A DNA stretch of 64,000 nucleotides from positions 62,001-126,000 of the forward strand of contig CAXPPN010000025.1 of NCBI GenBank assembly GCA_964219345.1, read 5' to 3'. Positions 34,843 to 43,773 of this stretch are shown here, piece after piece. Within the stretch, counting starts at the first letter, position 1. Each line of letters begins with the position of its first letter. The translations under genes and the position numbers were made by a program. Under the pieces are notes generated by a model. It saw nothing but the letters and a program-made list of their open reading frames with translations, searched no databases and was not told the origin of the DNA. The DNA is from UBA3537 sp964219345. GTDB taxonomy: Bacteria; Bacteroidota; Bacteroidia; Flavobacteriales; Flavobacteriaceae.

Positions 34843-35072
34843 TACTCATTTTCGTATTTGGCAACTTCTGAATCATAAAAAAAAGTGGCTTGTTGTATGG
34901 CATTTTCCGCTTCACTTTGTAACTCTTTTTCATCTTGTTGATCAAAATCTTCAAGCCATTCCAATTCATCATTTTCCAAATTTATAACAAAACGTGGGAA
35001 TTCTGTGTGTATTATAAATATGGCCTCTGGAAATTCAGAGTTGTCTCCAAGAATAAATTTTGGTAATGTCAT
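34842..35072 (-). CDS. Small acidic protein of unknown function
   Basis: A 76-residue acidic protein (MTLPKFILGDNSEFPEAIFI at the start; a run of D and E in DELEWLEDFDQQDEKELQSE). I recognise similar small ORFs from Flavobacteriaceae but no named domain. There is no signal peptide or membrane helix. It overlaps the MATE gene by 4 bases and the PAP2 gene by 1 base, so it is translationally coupled to both, which supports its being a real gene. Confidence 0.7.
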   Translation of the reverse strand: MTLPKFILGDNSEFPEAIFIIHTEFPRFVINLENDELEWLEDFDQQDEKELQSEAENAIQQATFFYDSEVAKYENE

Positions 35073-36448
35073 GATTGCTCTTGTTTAAGTATGAGTTTAT
35101 TCGAAAGATAATCAAAACGAATGTATAAAAAAACTGATGATGCGGTTAACCCTGCCAAAAGCCCTATCCAAATACCTATACTCCCATATCGTGATGCATC
35201 TCCCAAATAATAACTTATAGGAAAACCAATAACCCAATAGGCAATAAATGTAATAAATGTTGGAATTTTTACGTCTTGTAATCCTCGTAATGCTCCCAAA
35301 AACACAACTTGAGTACTATCGCTAATTTGAAATAATGCAGCAATAATAAGCAGTGTTGAAGCAATTTGGACCACATTTTGATTGTCTGAAAAATGTTTTA
35401 TATCATTTAAATCTAAATAGAATGTTGGTAAAACTTGATGAAAAGTAAGGAAAATAATCGCAAAAATGGTTGCAAAAATAAAACCCATAAGAAAAATAGA
35501 TTTTGCAATTCTCCTAAGTTCACCTGGTCTTTTTAACCCTTTTTGATTGCCAACTCTAATGGTAGCAGTCACACTCAAACCTACAGCTATCATGTATGTC
35601 ATAGACGATAAATTTAGTGCAATTTGATTGGCTGCTTGTGCATTTTTACCCAAAGTTCCACTCAGCCAAATGGCAGCTGTAAATACGCCAATTTCAAAAA
35701 ACATTTGCAATGCACTAGGCAATCCCAAACTGATGATTTTTTTTATCATTGAATGTTCTAGAACAAAAAATTTTAAATCTTTTAAATATGATTTAGTTTT
35801 TTTCAATTGAACTAAGAAATACCACATTAGTACTACCATCACAAATCGGGAAATAAGTGTACCAATACCTGCACCAACAACACCCATTTTCGGAAACCCC
35901 CACAATCCAAAAATCAATACATAATTAAAGAAAACATTAATTACATTAGCTAAAATTGTGGCGTACATTGGATATCTTGTTAGTGACATACCATCGCTAA
36001 ATTGCTTTAACGCTTGAAAAATAATTAATGGAATTAATGAAACTGCAATCATATCCAAATAAGGTAAGGCATAAACCACTACTTCTTCTGGCTGATTCAT
36101 CATATACATCAATGGTTTGGCTAGTAAAATTATAACAAACAGAACAACAGCAATTGCTGTACATAGTACCATTCCATGTTTTAATGCAGATTTTCCAAGT
36201 GCAAAATTTCCTTCAGAATCTGCTTCGGCAACCAAGGGTGTGATGGCTGTAGAAAAACCAATACCTAAGGACATAGCTACAAAAAAGAAGCTATTCCCTA
36301 AAGATACCGCGGCTAGCTCTGCTGCACCAAGCTGTCCAACCATTAGATTGTCTACCAAACCCACAAAAGTATGACCTAGCATACCCATTATAACAGGTGC
36401 TGCTAAATGCCAATTATATCTAAATTCTTTTGTGTATGCAGAAAACAT
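35069..36448 (-). CDS. MATE-family multidrug/sodium exporter
   Basis: A 459-residue protein with twelve predicted helices and two homologous halves. Features include GMLGHTFVGLVDNLMVGQLG in the first helix pair, LGNSFFFVAMSLGIGFSTA, and NQIALNLSSMTYMIAVGLSV in the second half. MATE pumps exchange cations for drugs or metabolites. The open frame extends to 36517, but the first 23 codons overlap the upstream gene's stop; MFSAYTKEFRYN at 36448 begins 25 bases after that stop and fits family length. It belongs to the run def, DUF5606, MATE, small acidic gene, PAP2. Confidence 0.93.
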   Translation of the reverse strand: MFSAYTKEFRYNWHLAAPVIMGMLGHTFVGLVDNLMVGQLGAAELAAVSLGNSFFFVAMSLGIGFSTAITPLVAEADSEGNFALGKSALKHGMVLCTAIAVVLFVIILLAKPLMYMMNQPEEVVVYALPYLDMIAVSLIPLIIFQALKQFSDGMSLTRYPMYATILANVINVFFNYVLIFGLWGFPKMGVVGAGIGTLISRFVMVVLMWYFLVQLKKTKSYLKDLKFFVLEHSMIKKIISLGLPSALQMFFEIGVFTAAIWLSGTLGKNAQAANQIALNLSSMTYMIAVGLSVTATIRVGNQKGLKRPGELRRIAKSIFLMGFIFATIFAIIFLTFHQVLPTFYLDLNDIKHFSDNQNVVQIASTLLIIAALFQISDSTQVVFLGALRGLQDVKIPTFITFIAYWVIGFPISYYLGDASRYGSIGIWIGLLAGLTASSVFLYIRFDYLSNKLILKQEQS

Positions 36449-36473
36449 AATAAATATTTGAAAATAAAGAAGA

Positions 36474-36887
36474 TTATTCTTCTTCGTCATTTGAAGACTT
36501 TTGTGCATCAAAAGCACCTACAGACAGCAACAAATTGTACCAGCGTAACAATTTTTTGATATCGCTTGGATATACACGATCTTCATCGTATTTAGGTAAA
36601 ATTGAGAATAAATATTCTTCCAAATCGTCTTTTGAAGCATTGGGAGAAATGGAGGTCTCATTTCCATTTTCTTTATCGAAAATTTTATCAAAAACATCGG
36701 ATAAAGGAACTTCTCCTTCTAAAGTGTACATTGAAATATCGCTAAGTAAACTTTGTGTTTTATCTATTTTGATAAATGTTCGTTTGTTATCTAATAAAGA
36801 TTCTACAATGTAACCACTTCGGCTTGGATTGACAAGTTTAAAAAGACCAGGTTTGTTGGTTATAGCGAGTATTTTATCTAAAGTCAT
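36474..36887 (-). CDS. DUF5606 domain protein
   Basis: A 137-residue cytosolic protein. The N-terminus LDKILAITNKPGLFKLVNPS and ESLLDNKRTFIKID match DUF5606, a family nearly confined to Bacteroidota and usually next to def, as here (12 bases downstream of def). A helical middle (ILPKYDEDRVYPSDIKKLLRWYNLL) follows and the C-terminus is acidic. Its function is unknown. The position, right after peptide deformylase, hints at a role near translation. Confidence 0.87.
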   Translation of the reverse strand: MTLDKILAITNKPGLFKLVNPSRSGYIVESLLDNKRTFIKIDKTQSLLSDISMYTLEGEVPLSDVFDKIFDKENGNETSISPNASKDDLEEYLFSILPKYDEDRVYPSDIKKLLRWYNLLLSVGAFDAQKSSNDEEE

Positions 36888-36899
36888 TATAATGTTTTT

Positions 36900-37493
36900 T
36901 TAAAATCTTTTTTTAGAAATTTTCGGAAAACGCATACGGTAGTCCACATTTATTTTTCCTTTCGAAATAGAGGTTAATTTACTTTTTATTAAACGCTTTT
37001 TCAATGTTGAAACTTTATCAGTAAATAAAACACCCTCTATATGATCATATTCATGTTGAATCACTCGAGCAATTAAACCATCAAACTCTTCCGTATGCGT
37101 ATCAAAATTTTCATCCTGATAGCGAATTTTTATATGTGGTTTTCTTAAAACATCTTCACGAACATTAGGAATACTCAAACAGCCTTCATTAAAGGCCCAC
37201 TCCTCGCCCGTTTCTTCTAAAATTTCAGGATTGATAAATGTTTTTTTAAATGATTTAAGCGCTTTTTTTTCTAATTCTGAATAGGATTCATCTTCTGCAA
37301 AAGGCGATGTATCAACTAAAAAAAGCCGAATAGATAATCCAATTTGTGGAGCAGCCAATCCTACACCATAAGCGCCGTACATGGTTTCATACATATTGGC
37401 AATGAGTGATTTTAAATCTGCATAATCTGATGTAATTTCAGTAGCTTTCTTCTTTAAAACTGGATCTCCGTATGCAACAATTGGTAATATCAT
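36900..37493 (-). CDS. def: Peptide deformylase
   Basis: A 197-residue iron/zinc hydrolase that removes the formyl group from nascent N-terminal methionine. All three motifs are present: YGVGLAAPQIGL (motif 1), NEGCLSIPN (motif 2, Cys metal ligand) and VIQHEYDHIEG (motif 3, HExxH-type). It is longer than the E. coli enzyme by an insert around residues 65-90 (SPFAEDESYSELEKKALKS), known in Bacteroidota. It is preceded by its own promoter and followed by DUF5606. Confidence 0.97.
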   Translation of the reverse strand: MILPIVAYGDPVLKKKATEITSDYADLKSLIANMYETMYGAYGVGLAAPQIGLSIRLFLVDTSPFAEDESYSELEKKALKSFKKTFINPEILEETGEEWAFNEGCLSIPNVREDVLRKPHIKIRYQDENFDTHTEEFDGLIARVIQHEYDHIEGVLFTDKVSTLKKRLIKSKLTSISKGKINVDYRMRFPKISKKRF

Positions 37494-37511
37494 TCTTCAA
37501 CAATTTTGGGT

Positions 37512-37544
37512 CAAAAATACAACACTCAAATCGTAAAAAACAAA
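37512..37544 (-). promoter_or_regulatory. Promoter for def
   Basis: On the minus strand, TTTG (37544-37541) is followed by 21 bases and TATTTTTG (37519-37512), an exact TAnnTTTG. The def ATG at 37493 lies 19 bases further on, so the leader would be short. Confidence 0.5.
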
Positions 37545-37554
37545 GGAAAAAGAA

Positions 37555-37965
37555 TTATTTACGATTCAAAAAGGATTGAAGTATAAGTGTGGCACTAATT
37601 TCATCGATAGTCGCTTTGTTTTGACGCTGCTTTTTCTTCATTCCACTATCAATCATAGATTGAAAGGCTAGTTTGGATGTAAAGCGTTCATCTTCTCTTT
37701 TTATGGGGATATTTGGGAAAGTGTTCTTTAATTTTTTGATGAATGGTTGAATAAGATGCTCACTCTCAGAAGGTTGATTGTTCATTTGCTTAGGCAAACC
37801 TACTACAAAAATATCAACTTCCTCTTTAGAAATGTAGTCCTTCAAGAATACCAGGAGTTGTTTGGTTTCAACAGTAGCAAGTCCCGATGCAATAATTTGA
37901 AGCGGATCAGTTACAGCAACACCGGTTCGTTTTTTTCCAAAATCTAATGCAAGAATTCTTCCCAT
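37555..37965 (-). CDS. ruvX: RuvX/YqgF Holliday junction resolvase-like nuclease
   Basis: A 136-residue RNase H-fold protein. The first strand GRILALDFGKKRTGVAVTD bears the catalytic aspartate, followed by VGLPKQMNNQPSESEH and the DERFTSKLA motif, with IDEISATLILQSFL carrying the C-terminal acidic residue. E. coli YqgF processes the 5' end of pre-16S rRNA, and some relatives resolve Holliday junctions. Length is typical (138 in E. coli). It lies 61 bases upstream of def, each with its own promoter. Confidence 0.95.
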   Translation of the reverse strand: MGRILALDFGKKRTGVAVTDPLQIIASGLATVETKQLLVFLKDYISKEEVDIFVVGLPKQMNNQPSESEHLIQPFIKKLKNTFPNIPIKREDERFTSKLAFQSMIDSGMKKKQRQNKATIDEISATLILQSFLNRK

Positions 37966-37970
37966 TTCAA

Positions 37971-37998
37971 CAAAAATACAACTTCACTTATATAACAA
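37971..37998 (-). promoter_or_regulatory. Promoter for ruvX
   Basis: On the minus strand, TTG (37998-37996) is followed by 17 bases and TATTTTTG (37978-37971), an exact TAnnTTTG with ideal spacing. The start codon at 37965 is 5 bases beyond the box, so the transcript would be nearly leaderless. Confidence 0.5.
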
Positions 37999-38054
37999 GG
38001 CCTTATTTTTTAAAAAACTAGTGGGAAATTTACACTCTTTTTTTTAATATGATA

Positions 38055-38062
38055 TATATTTG
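38055..38062 (+). promoter_or_regulatory. Probable -7 box for dapD
   Basis: TATATTTG at 38055-38062 matches TAnnTTTG exactly, 18 bases before the dapD ATG. A -33 TTG is not visible at the expected distance, where a T-rich run stands. Confidence 0.35.
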
Positions 38063-38080
38063 CTCTTTAATTCAATCTAA

Positions 38081-38896
38081 ATGACCACATTACAACAAAC
38101 AATAGAAACTGCATGGGATAATCGAGAATTGCTCAACGAAAAAAATACTCAAGATGCCATACGTGAAATTATTTCATTATTAGATGAAGGTAGTCTTCGT
38201 GTTGCTGAACCAATTGAAAATGGATGGCAAGTGAATGAATGGGTAAAAAAAGCTGTTGTGATGTATTTCCCTATTCAAACTATGGAAACAATTGAAGTTG
38301 GACCTTTTGAATTTCACGATAAAATTCCACTCAAAAAAGACTATAAAGCTAAAGGAATTCGTGTGGTACCACATGCTGTTGCACGCCATGGGGCTTATAT
38401 TTCCAAAGGCACTATTTTGATGCCAAGTTATGTAAACATTGGAGCATATGTAGACGAAGGTACAATGGTAGACACATGGGCCACTGTAGGGAGCTGTGCT
38501 CAAATTGGTAAAAATGTACACCTTTCTGGTGGCGTAGGTATTGGCGGTGTTTTGGAACCCCTACAAGCTGCGCCGGTCATTATTGAAGATGATGCTTTTA
38601 TTGGTTCTAGATGTATTGTTGTAGAAGGAGTTCGTGTAGAAAAAGAAGCGGTTTTAGGGGCTAATGTAGTCCTTACGGGTTCAACAAAAATTATAAACGT
38701 TACGGGAGCTGAACCTGTTGAATTGAAAGGCATTGTACCATCTCGTTCAGTGGTAATTCCTGGAAGTTATACCAAAAAATTCCCTGCTGGAGATTTTAAT
38801 GTACCATGTGCACTAATTATTGGAAAACGAAAAGAGAGTACAAACAAAAAAACCTCTTTGAATGATGCGCTAAGAACACATAATGTAGCGGTTTAA
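38081..38896 (+). CDS. dapD: Tetrahydrodipicolinate N-succinyltransferase
   Basis: A 271-residue left-handed beta-helix enzyme that succinylates tetrahydrodipicolinate in the lysine/meso-diaminopimelate pathway. The N-terminal helical domain ends near RVVPHAVARHGAYI; the hexapeptide repeats run through LMPSYVNIGAYVDEGTMVDT, GSCAQIGKNVHLSGGVGIGG and DDAFIGSRCIVVEGVRVEK. The length matches E. coli DapD (274). The stop overlaps the convergent kinase stop by 4 bases. Confidence 0.97.
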   Translation: MTTLQQTIETAWDNRELLNEKNTQDAIREIISLLDEGSLRVAEPIENGWQVNEWVKKAVVMYFPIQTMETIEVGPFEFHDKIPLKKDYKAKGIRVVPHAVARHGAYISKGTILMPSYVNIGAYVDEGTMVDTWATVGSCAQIGKNVHLSGGVGIGGVLEPLQAAPVIIEDDAFIGSRCIVVEGVRVEKEAVLGANVVLTGSTKIINVTGAEPVELKGIVPSRSVVIPGSYTKKFPAGDFNVPCALIIGKRKESTNKKTSLNDALRTHNVAV

Positions 38897-39663
38897 ACTT
38901 TTTTAAACTGTAATTTTTGCCCACGCTTACGTAGTTTTTTTGAGTTTACTTTTTTCTGAAAAGCACGACTGTGCTTGAGCATGAGATTGTACGTTTCTTC
39001 AAAAGATTTTTCAGACAATTTAGCATAGGTTTTTGCCATAATTTTAACCATATATTTTGAAGGCCACAAACGTCTAATATTGTGCATTCTTTGGTCAAAA
39101 TTCAGAGTTTCAAAACGCATTCTATTTAAATCAATTAGATAAAAATCGTAGTGGTTATTTTTTGTTTTAACAATAAGTGTATTTCCAGGCGAATGATCCA
39201 AAAAATTGATATCTGATTCATGTAATAGAAATGTAAATGCTGTAAATTGTTTTAATATTTCATCGCGGTTTGGGTAATTTAAATGGTGAATTAAAACTCT
39301 AAAATCCAAATCATAATCAACTTGAAGACTGATGTAATAACTTTCTTTTAAACCAAAAAAATTAGTGGCTTCAAAATAAGCAACCGGAGTTGGTGTTAGA
39401 ATTGATTTTTGAAGTAAAATATTAGCATATTTGTAGGAGCGTTTTGCTTTTGACGGGCGAATAAATTTATAAATAAACGCATTAAAAAAATTAGGCGTTT
39501 TAAATTTTTTTAAATTCAAATTTAAATCCTCAATTTCAATAGATTTAATACTATTTCGATCTGATTTTAGAAGATTTTCGTTCTTTGTTTCAAAATTTAA
39601 GATTGCTTGTTCAATAGCAACTTTTTTGTCTTGAAAGTTAGAATGTATGATAAGATTCTTCAT
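38893..39663 (-). CDS. Lipopolysaccharide kinase, Kdo/WaaP/InaA type
   Basis: A 256-residue protein with an atypical protein-kinase fold used for phosphorylating LPS core sugars. The catalytic loop reads INFLDHSPGNTLIV (D-x4-N, near residue 155) and the metal-binding aspartate is in FYLIDLNRMRF. An N-terminal lysine-containing segment (AKRSYKYANILLQKSIL) likely holds the ATP-binding residues. The C-terminus is very basic (KLRKRGQKLQFKK), suited to the membrane face. It opens the LPS gene cluster and is divergent from the GT9 gene, sharing a 58-base gap. Kdo kinase is the most likely activity. Confidence 0.83.
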   Translation of the reverse strand: MKNLIIHSNFQDKKVAIEQAILNFETKNENLLKSDRNSIKSIEIEDLNLNLKKFKTPNFFNAFIYKFIRPSKAKRSYKYANILLQKSILTPTPVAYFEATNFFGLKESYYISLQVDYDLDFRVLIHHLNYPNRDEILKQFTAFTFLLHESDINFLDHSPGNTLIVKTKNNHYDFYLIDLNRMRFETLNFDQRMHNIRRLWPSKYMVKIMAKTYAKLSEKSFEETYNLMLKHSRAFQKKVNSKKLRKRGQKLQFKKV

Positions 39664-39721
39664 GGATGTTTTTACAACTTTGAAAAAAGTAATATCTTGC
39701 TAAGATAGGTTATAGACTTTT

Positions 39722-40801
39722 ATGAAAAAAATACTTGTGATTCAAAATAAACGTATTGGAGATGTTCTTATCGCATCGCTAATAGCTTCTAATATTAAAA
39801 CTGTTTTTCCTGAATCAGAAATTCACTATTTTGTTTATGACTACACTTCTGGGGTTATTGAAAATCATGATTGTATTGATAAAATTATACGAATCAATGA
39901 AAAACAACTCAAGAAAATCCCAAATCTCATAAAAACAACCTGGCAGTTAAGCAGAGAAAAATATGATATCATTTTTGACCCCTATGCCAAGTTTCAAAGC
40001 CGATTTATATGTTTGTTCTCTGGCGCAAAAATTCGAGTAGGTTTCAAGAAAAAACAAAAAGATCCGATACTTCCATTTTATACACACAATGTGAATTTTT
40101 TAAAAGAAAAAACACACATTTGCGGAAAATCCATACAAGATCGTGTGCATTTGGTTAGCAGTGCTTTTCCATTAAAAAAACCCATTTACAAGCCTAAAAT
40201 TTATTTAGATAAAAGTGAAAAAATGCAATCTGAGCTTAAAGTCTATAAAAAGCCTATTATTATGTTTGGGATATTGGGAAGCACCCCTCAAAAATCGATG
40301 CCAAGTACTTATGTGATTGAACTCATAGACCATATGACATCAAAGTATGACATCAACATTTTATTCAATTATGCGCCACATCAAAAAAGTGAAGCGCAAA
40401 AAATATACGATGGTTGCAAACACAAAAATGCAATTATTTTTGACATTTATAAAGATAGCATCAGAGGGTTTATAACACTAATGAACAAGTGCTCCCTTTT
40501 GGTTTCTAACGAAGGTGGTGCAGTGCACATTGCTAAAGCACTTAAAAAATCAACATTTACTATTTTCTCACCTTATGTTTTAAAATCTAGCTGGGCGAGT
40601 TTTGAAGATGGTGTGTTTCACGATTCAATACACTTACTTGACGAAAAGCCAGAATTATTTTCAACAAACAGAAGTAACTTAAAAAAGATTGAAGAAAATC
40701 CTCAATATCTATATCATCAACTTACACCAAAATTGATTCTTGATAAACTGGATCCATTTTTAAAACACCATATAACTAATGAAAAAACTAACCTTTCTTG
40801 A
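39722..40801 (+). CDS. Glycosyltransferase family 9 (heptosyltransferase-like)
   Basis: A 359-residue GT-B enzyme of the ADP-heptose transferase family. The N-terminus ILVIQNKRIGDVLIASLIAS is the classic opening, followed by YDIIFDPYAKFQSRFICLFS, and the donor-site motif LVSNEGGAVHIAKALKK is near residue 258. It should add a heptose or similar sugar to the LPS inner core in the cytosol. It overlaps the downstream methyltransferase gene by 23 bases, so the two are coupled. Confidence 0.9.
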   Translation: MKKILVIQNKRIGDVLIASLIASNIKTVFPESEIHYFVYDYTSGVIENHDCIDKIIRINEKQLKKIPNLIKTTWQLSREKYDIIFDPYAKFQSRFICLFSGAKIRVGFKKKQKDPILPFYTHNVNFLKEKTHICGKSIQDRVHLVSSAFPLKKPIYKPKIYLDKSEKMQSELKVYKKPIIMFGILGSTPQKSMPSTYVIELIDHMTSKYDINILFNYAPHQKSEAQKIYDGCKHKNAIIFDIYKDSIRGFITLMNKCSLLVSNEGGAVHIAKALKKSTFTIFSPYVLKSSWASFEDGVFHDSIHLLDEKPELFSTNRSNLKKIEENPQYLYHQLTPKLILDKLDPFLKHHITNEKTNLS

Positions 40802-41372
40802 AAGTCTAAAAAATTGGAAAAGGAAACTCCGTTGGGATAGACAGTATAAAAGCGGAAAATGGAACTATTTATTTGAAAATGAAGAAGAACCGCGCTATAA
40901 TGGAATCATAAATGCCATCACAAAATACACTGAAAATCCAAAATTATTGGATTTAGGAGCTGGAGAGGGTGTTTTAAAATTTAAATTAAAAGAGCAAAAA
41001 TCTTCATTGAAATATTATTGCGGCGTAGATTTTTCTCAAGTCTCCATAAAAAAAGCTAAAAAATTTAATTTCGATAACTCAAAATTTGTAGTTGCAGACT
41101 TACACTACTATACCCCCGAAGAAAATTATGATGCCATTATTTTTAATGAAGCATTTTACTACATAAACCATAAGTTAAAGTCTGATGTCTTAGAACGTGT
41201 TTTATCTAAGCTAAATACTAATGGAGTTTTAATTGTTTCTATTTTTAAAGAAGGTGAAGGCTGTTGGGAGTTTTTTAATCATGTTGATTTAAAGCCATTA
41301 GAATTTAAAAAAATTGAATCTTCAAAAGAAAATAGATACTGGAAATTAGGGGTGTACAGAAAAAAGAACTAA
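40779..41372 (+). CDS. Class I SAM-dependent methyltransferase
   Basis: A 197-residue methyltransferase. Motif I is LLDLGAGEGVLKFKL (about residues 54-68), followed by YYCGVDFSQVSIKKA, the motif-II-like acidic end VVADLHYYTPEENYDAIIFN and post-motif LNTNGVLIVSIFKEGE. No substrate signature is visible; the position between glycosyltransferases suggests a sugar or glycolipid substrate. Its start lies 23 bases inside the GT9 gene, and it ends 2 bases from the convergent GT2 stop. Confidence 0.85.
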   Translation: MKKLTFLESLKNWKRKLRWDRQYKSGKWNYLFENEEEPRYNGIINAITKYTENPKLLDLGAGEGVLKFKLKEQKSSLKYYCGVDFSQVSIKKAKKFNFDNSKFVVADLHYYTPEENYDAIIFNEAFYYINHKLKSDVLERVLSKLNTNGVLIVSIFKEGEGCWEFFNHVDLKPLEFKKIESSKENRYWKLGVYRKKN

Positions 41373-41374
41373 AA

Positions 41375-42205
41375 CTAAGCCTGTTCAGATTTAATAATTC
41401 CAGAAGCTGTCCAAACTGATTTTTCAGATTTTACTTTACTTCGTATTTGAAGATTTTTTTCTATGGATTCCTTTGTTTTGTAGCCTCTTGGATGATCCAA
41501 ATGCACACAAACAGCACTATAGCGTAGTTGTTTACTTTTTATACCATAATTAAAAAGACGCTCACCAAGTTCACGATCTTGACCACCATATTGCATTCGT
41601 TCATCAAATCCATTTACAGAAAGAATATCTTTTTTCCAACCCGATGCATTATGACCATTCCAACTTGCATTTGTTGGAGTAATTGTATTTAAAACCCAAG
41701 ATACAAACCCTTTAGCAGTCAACTTGAAATTCTTAAATGTACGTTTCAATCCATGCGATTTTAACCATTTTAAATCAAAACAGCGACCTGTATTTATATC
41801 TTCGTTTGAAATCAATTTAGAAATTGACATGGGAAGCATAAAATAGCCACCTGAAAGGAAAAAACCCTCTTCTTTGTATTTAACATGACATGCAACAAAA
41901 TCTTGTCTTGGAATACAATCACCATCAGACATAATAATATACGGCGTACTACATTTCTGAATGGCTTTGTTCAAAATTTGAGATTTTTGAAAGCCATTAT
42001 CTTTGTGCCAAACATGAACAATAGGATAAAATACTTTAGATTGAATAAATTCAATAAGATCTAGAGTTTCTTGCCCAGAACCATCATCAGCAATTACAAT
42101 TTCGAAAAATTGGTAAGATTGATTATTGTAGCCAATCAGTACCTTTTCTAACCATTTTGGAGAATTATAAGTGCTTATAATTATGGAAGTATCAATCTTA
42201 TTCAT
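41375..42205 (-). CDS. Glycosyltransferase family 2 with GT7-like C-terminus
   Basis: A 276-residue GT-A enzyme. IIISTYNSPKWLEKVLIGY and VIADDGSGQETL form the nucleotide site and YIIMSDGDCIPRQDFV the metal-binding DxD-type motif (DGD). The second half, WNGHNASGWKKDILSVNGFD and GGQDRELGERLFNYG, resembles the C-terminal galactosyltransferase domain. Similar Bacteroidota proteins act in LPS core or polysaccharide synthesis. It is divergent from the next GT2, with 48 bases between them. Confidence 0.88.
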   Translation of the reverse strand: MNKIDTSIIISTYNSPKWLEKVLIGYNNQSYQFFEIVIADDGSGQETLDLIEFIQSKVFYPIVHVWHKDNGFQKSQILNKAIQKCSTPYIIMSDGDCIPRQDFVACHVKYKEEGFFLSGGYFMLPMSISKLISNEDINTGRCFDLKWLKSHGLKRTFKNFKLTAKGFVSWVLNTITPTNASWNGHNASGWKKDILSVNGFDERMQYGGQDRELGERLFNYGIKSKQLRYSAVCVHLDHPRGYKTKESIEKNLQIRSKVKSEKSVWTASGIIKSEQA

Positions 42206-42231
42206 CTGAGTGCGAAGATAAATATTTTTTA

Positions 42232-42239
42232 TAAATTTG
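42232..42239 (+). promoter_or_regulatory. -7 box before GT2 gene at 42254
   Basis: TAAATTTG at 42232-42239 matches TAnnTTTG exactly, 14 bases before the ATG. The same 48-base gap must also serve the divergent GT2 gene, where only a weaker TATCTTCG is seen on the minus strand. Confidence 0.35.
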
Positions 42240-42253
42240 CCCTAAAATCAGCA

Positions 42254-42991
42254 ATGCCAAAACTATCGGTCATTATTCCAACTTACAATGAAGACAAGTA
42301 TCTAAAAGGCGCGCTTCATTCCGTTCAATTTGCCGATGAAATTATTGTTGTTGATTCCCTAAGTACAGACAAAACTGTTGAAATTGCAGAACAGCATGGA
42401 TGTAAAGTTGTGGCTCGAGCTTTTGATAACTTTTCTAATCAAAAAAATTATGCCTTAGAATTTGCAAACTGCGAATGGGTTTTATTTTTGGATGCAGATG
42501 AGCGCATTCCATATCAACTACAAGTTGAAATCAAAACAGCTATAAATCAATCTGAAATTAAAGGTTTTAAACTGAAATTTCCACATTTTTTTATGAACAG
42601 ATTTTTGTTTCATCAAGGTAGTTCTGTTATTCGTCTTGTACAACGTAAAAAATGCAGGTTTGAAGGTAGTGTACATGAAAAATTAATCATTGATGGAAAA
42701 ATTGGTCAGCTCAAAACTTCTGTGCTACACTATACTTATAAAGGCATTGAGCATTATCTAAAAAAGAAAGATTCGTATGCCTGGTTTCAAGCCGAACAGA
42801 TGCTAAAAAAAGGCAAAAAAACAAATTACTTTCATTTGGCTTTCAAACCTTTTTACCGTTTTTTTCATAGTTATATCATTAAAGGAGGTTTTAAAGATGG
42901 TTTGCCGGCATTGGCCGTTGCAGCTGCTAACGCTTATGGCGTATTTTCTAGATATGCAAAGCTTATGTTGTTACAAAAAAATTTAAAATAA
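42254..42991 (+). CDS. Glycosyltransferase family 2, WaaE/KdtX type
   Basis: A 245-residue GT2 enzyme similar to LPS core beta-1,4-glucosyltransferase WaaE. It shows LSVIIPTYNEDKYLKGAL, IIVVDSLSTDKTVEIA, the metal motif VLFLDADERIPYQL (DAD) and an aromatic acceptor region, YTYKGIEHYLKKKDSYAWFQ, ending with amphipathic helix RFFHSYIIKGGFKDGLPAL. It probably works on the cytosolic membrane face. It converges on the deacetylase gene with a 9-base overlap. Confidence 0.9.
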   Translation: MPKLSVIIPTYNEDKYLKGALHSVQFADEIIVVDSLSTDKTVEIAEQHGCKVVARAFDNFSNQKNYALEFANCEWVLFLDADERIPYQLQVEIKTAINQSEIKGFKLKFPHFFMNRFLFHQGSSVIRLVQRKKCRFEGSVHEKLIIDGKIGQLKTSVLHYTYKGIEHYLKKKDSYAWFQAEQMLKKGKKTNYFHLAFKPFYRFFHSYIIKGGFKDGLPALAVAAANAYGVFSRYAKLMLLQKNLK

Positions 42992-43696
42992 TAACTTTCC
43001 GAACTTCACTTTAAGCTTAAAAGAGGACAAACTCATATCGCCTTTGATATCCAAACGATTGAGTTCATATTTTGTTTGTAATGGGAGCCGATTTATTCGA
43101 TTTCCAATGCGAAGTCCAAACGCAATTCTATGAGCAGATAATTGATTAAAGAAACCTGATTTTTTAGACTTTTCTCTTGGAAATTTTCCATAAGGATAGG
43201 CTAAAATATTTTTGATGTCTAATTTGTGTTCTTGTATAAAATCTTGACATTCTTGAAAATCAGTGTCTACCGCTTCTTTACTCATACTATCATAAGGGCG
43301 ATGCCTAAATGAGTGAAGCCCCAACTCAATCACATTCGAATCCAAAGATTTTAACTGTTCTACAGACATGATTTTTTCTTGTCCATCATTCCAATCATCA
43401 TAACCTCCTACATATGCAAAAGGAACAAAAAAACTAGCTTTTAGTTTATATTTCTGAAGCAAAGGATAGGCGTACTTCAGTTGATTTTCATAAACATCAT
43501 CAAAAGTAATGATGATTGGTTTCTTTGGAGGTGCGATTTTTTTAGATCCCATGTCCGAGAAAAAAATACTTGTATAACCTTTTGAAACCAAGTACTGAAA
43601 CTGTTGCTCCAATTTTTCAACTGAGATTGTAAGCCCCTTACTCTCAGTATTATAAGCAGAGACATTGTGGTACATCAAAATTGAAAGCTTTGCCAT
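42983..43696 (-). CDS. Polysaccharide deacetylase (NodB-type, CE4)
   Basis: A 237-residue enzyme with a NodB fold. ILMYHNVSAYNTESKG opens the protein; the catalytic base and metal aspartate are in PIIITFDDVYENQLKYAYPL, and the metal histidines in ELGLHSFRHRPYDSM. LAYPYGKFPREKS follows. It should remove acetyl groups from N-acetylated sugars. No signal peptide is seen, so it may act in the cytosol on a lipid-linked glycan. It sits between two plus-strand GT2 genes and has the opposite orientation. Confidence 0.9.
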   Translation of the reverse strand: MAKLSILMYHNVSAYNTESKGLTISVEKLEQQFQYLVSKGYTSIFFSDMGSKKIAPPKKPIIITFDDVYENQLKYAYPLLQKYKLKASFFVPFAYVGGYDDWNDGQEKIMSVEQLKSLDSNVIELGLHSFRHRPYDSMSKEAVDTDFQECQDFIQEHKLDIKNILAYPYGKFPREKSKKSGFFNQLSAHRIAFGLRIGNRINRLPLQTKYELNRLDIKGDMSLSSFKLKVKFGKLLF

Positions 43697-43773
43697 AAAA
43701 TAAAACCTTTTATCGTTGTAAAATTATTACTTTTGTTTAGTACTACACAATTAATCGTACAGTTTTTAAATTT

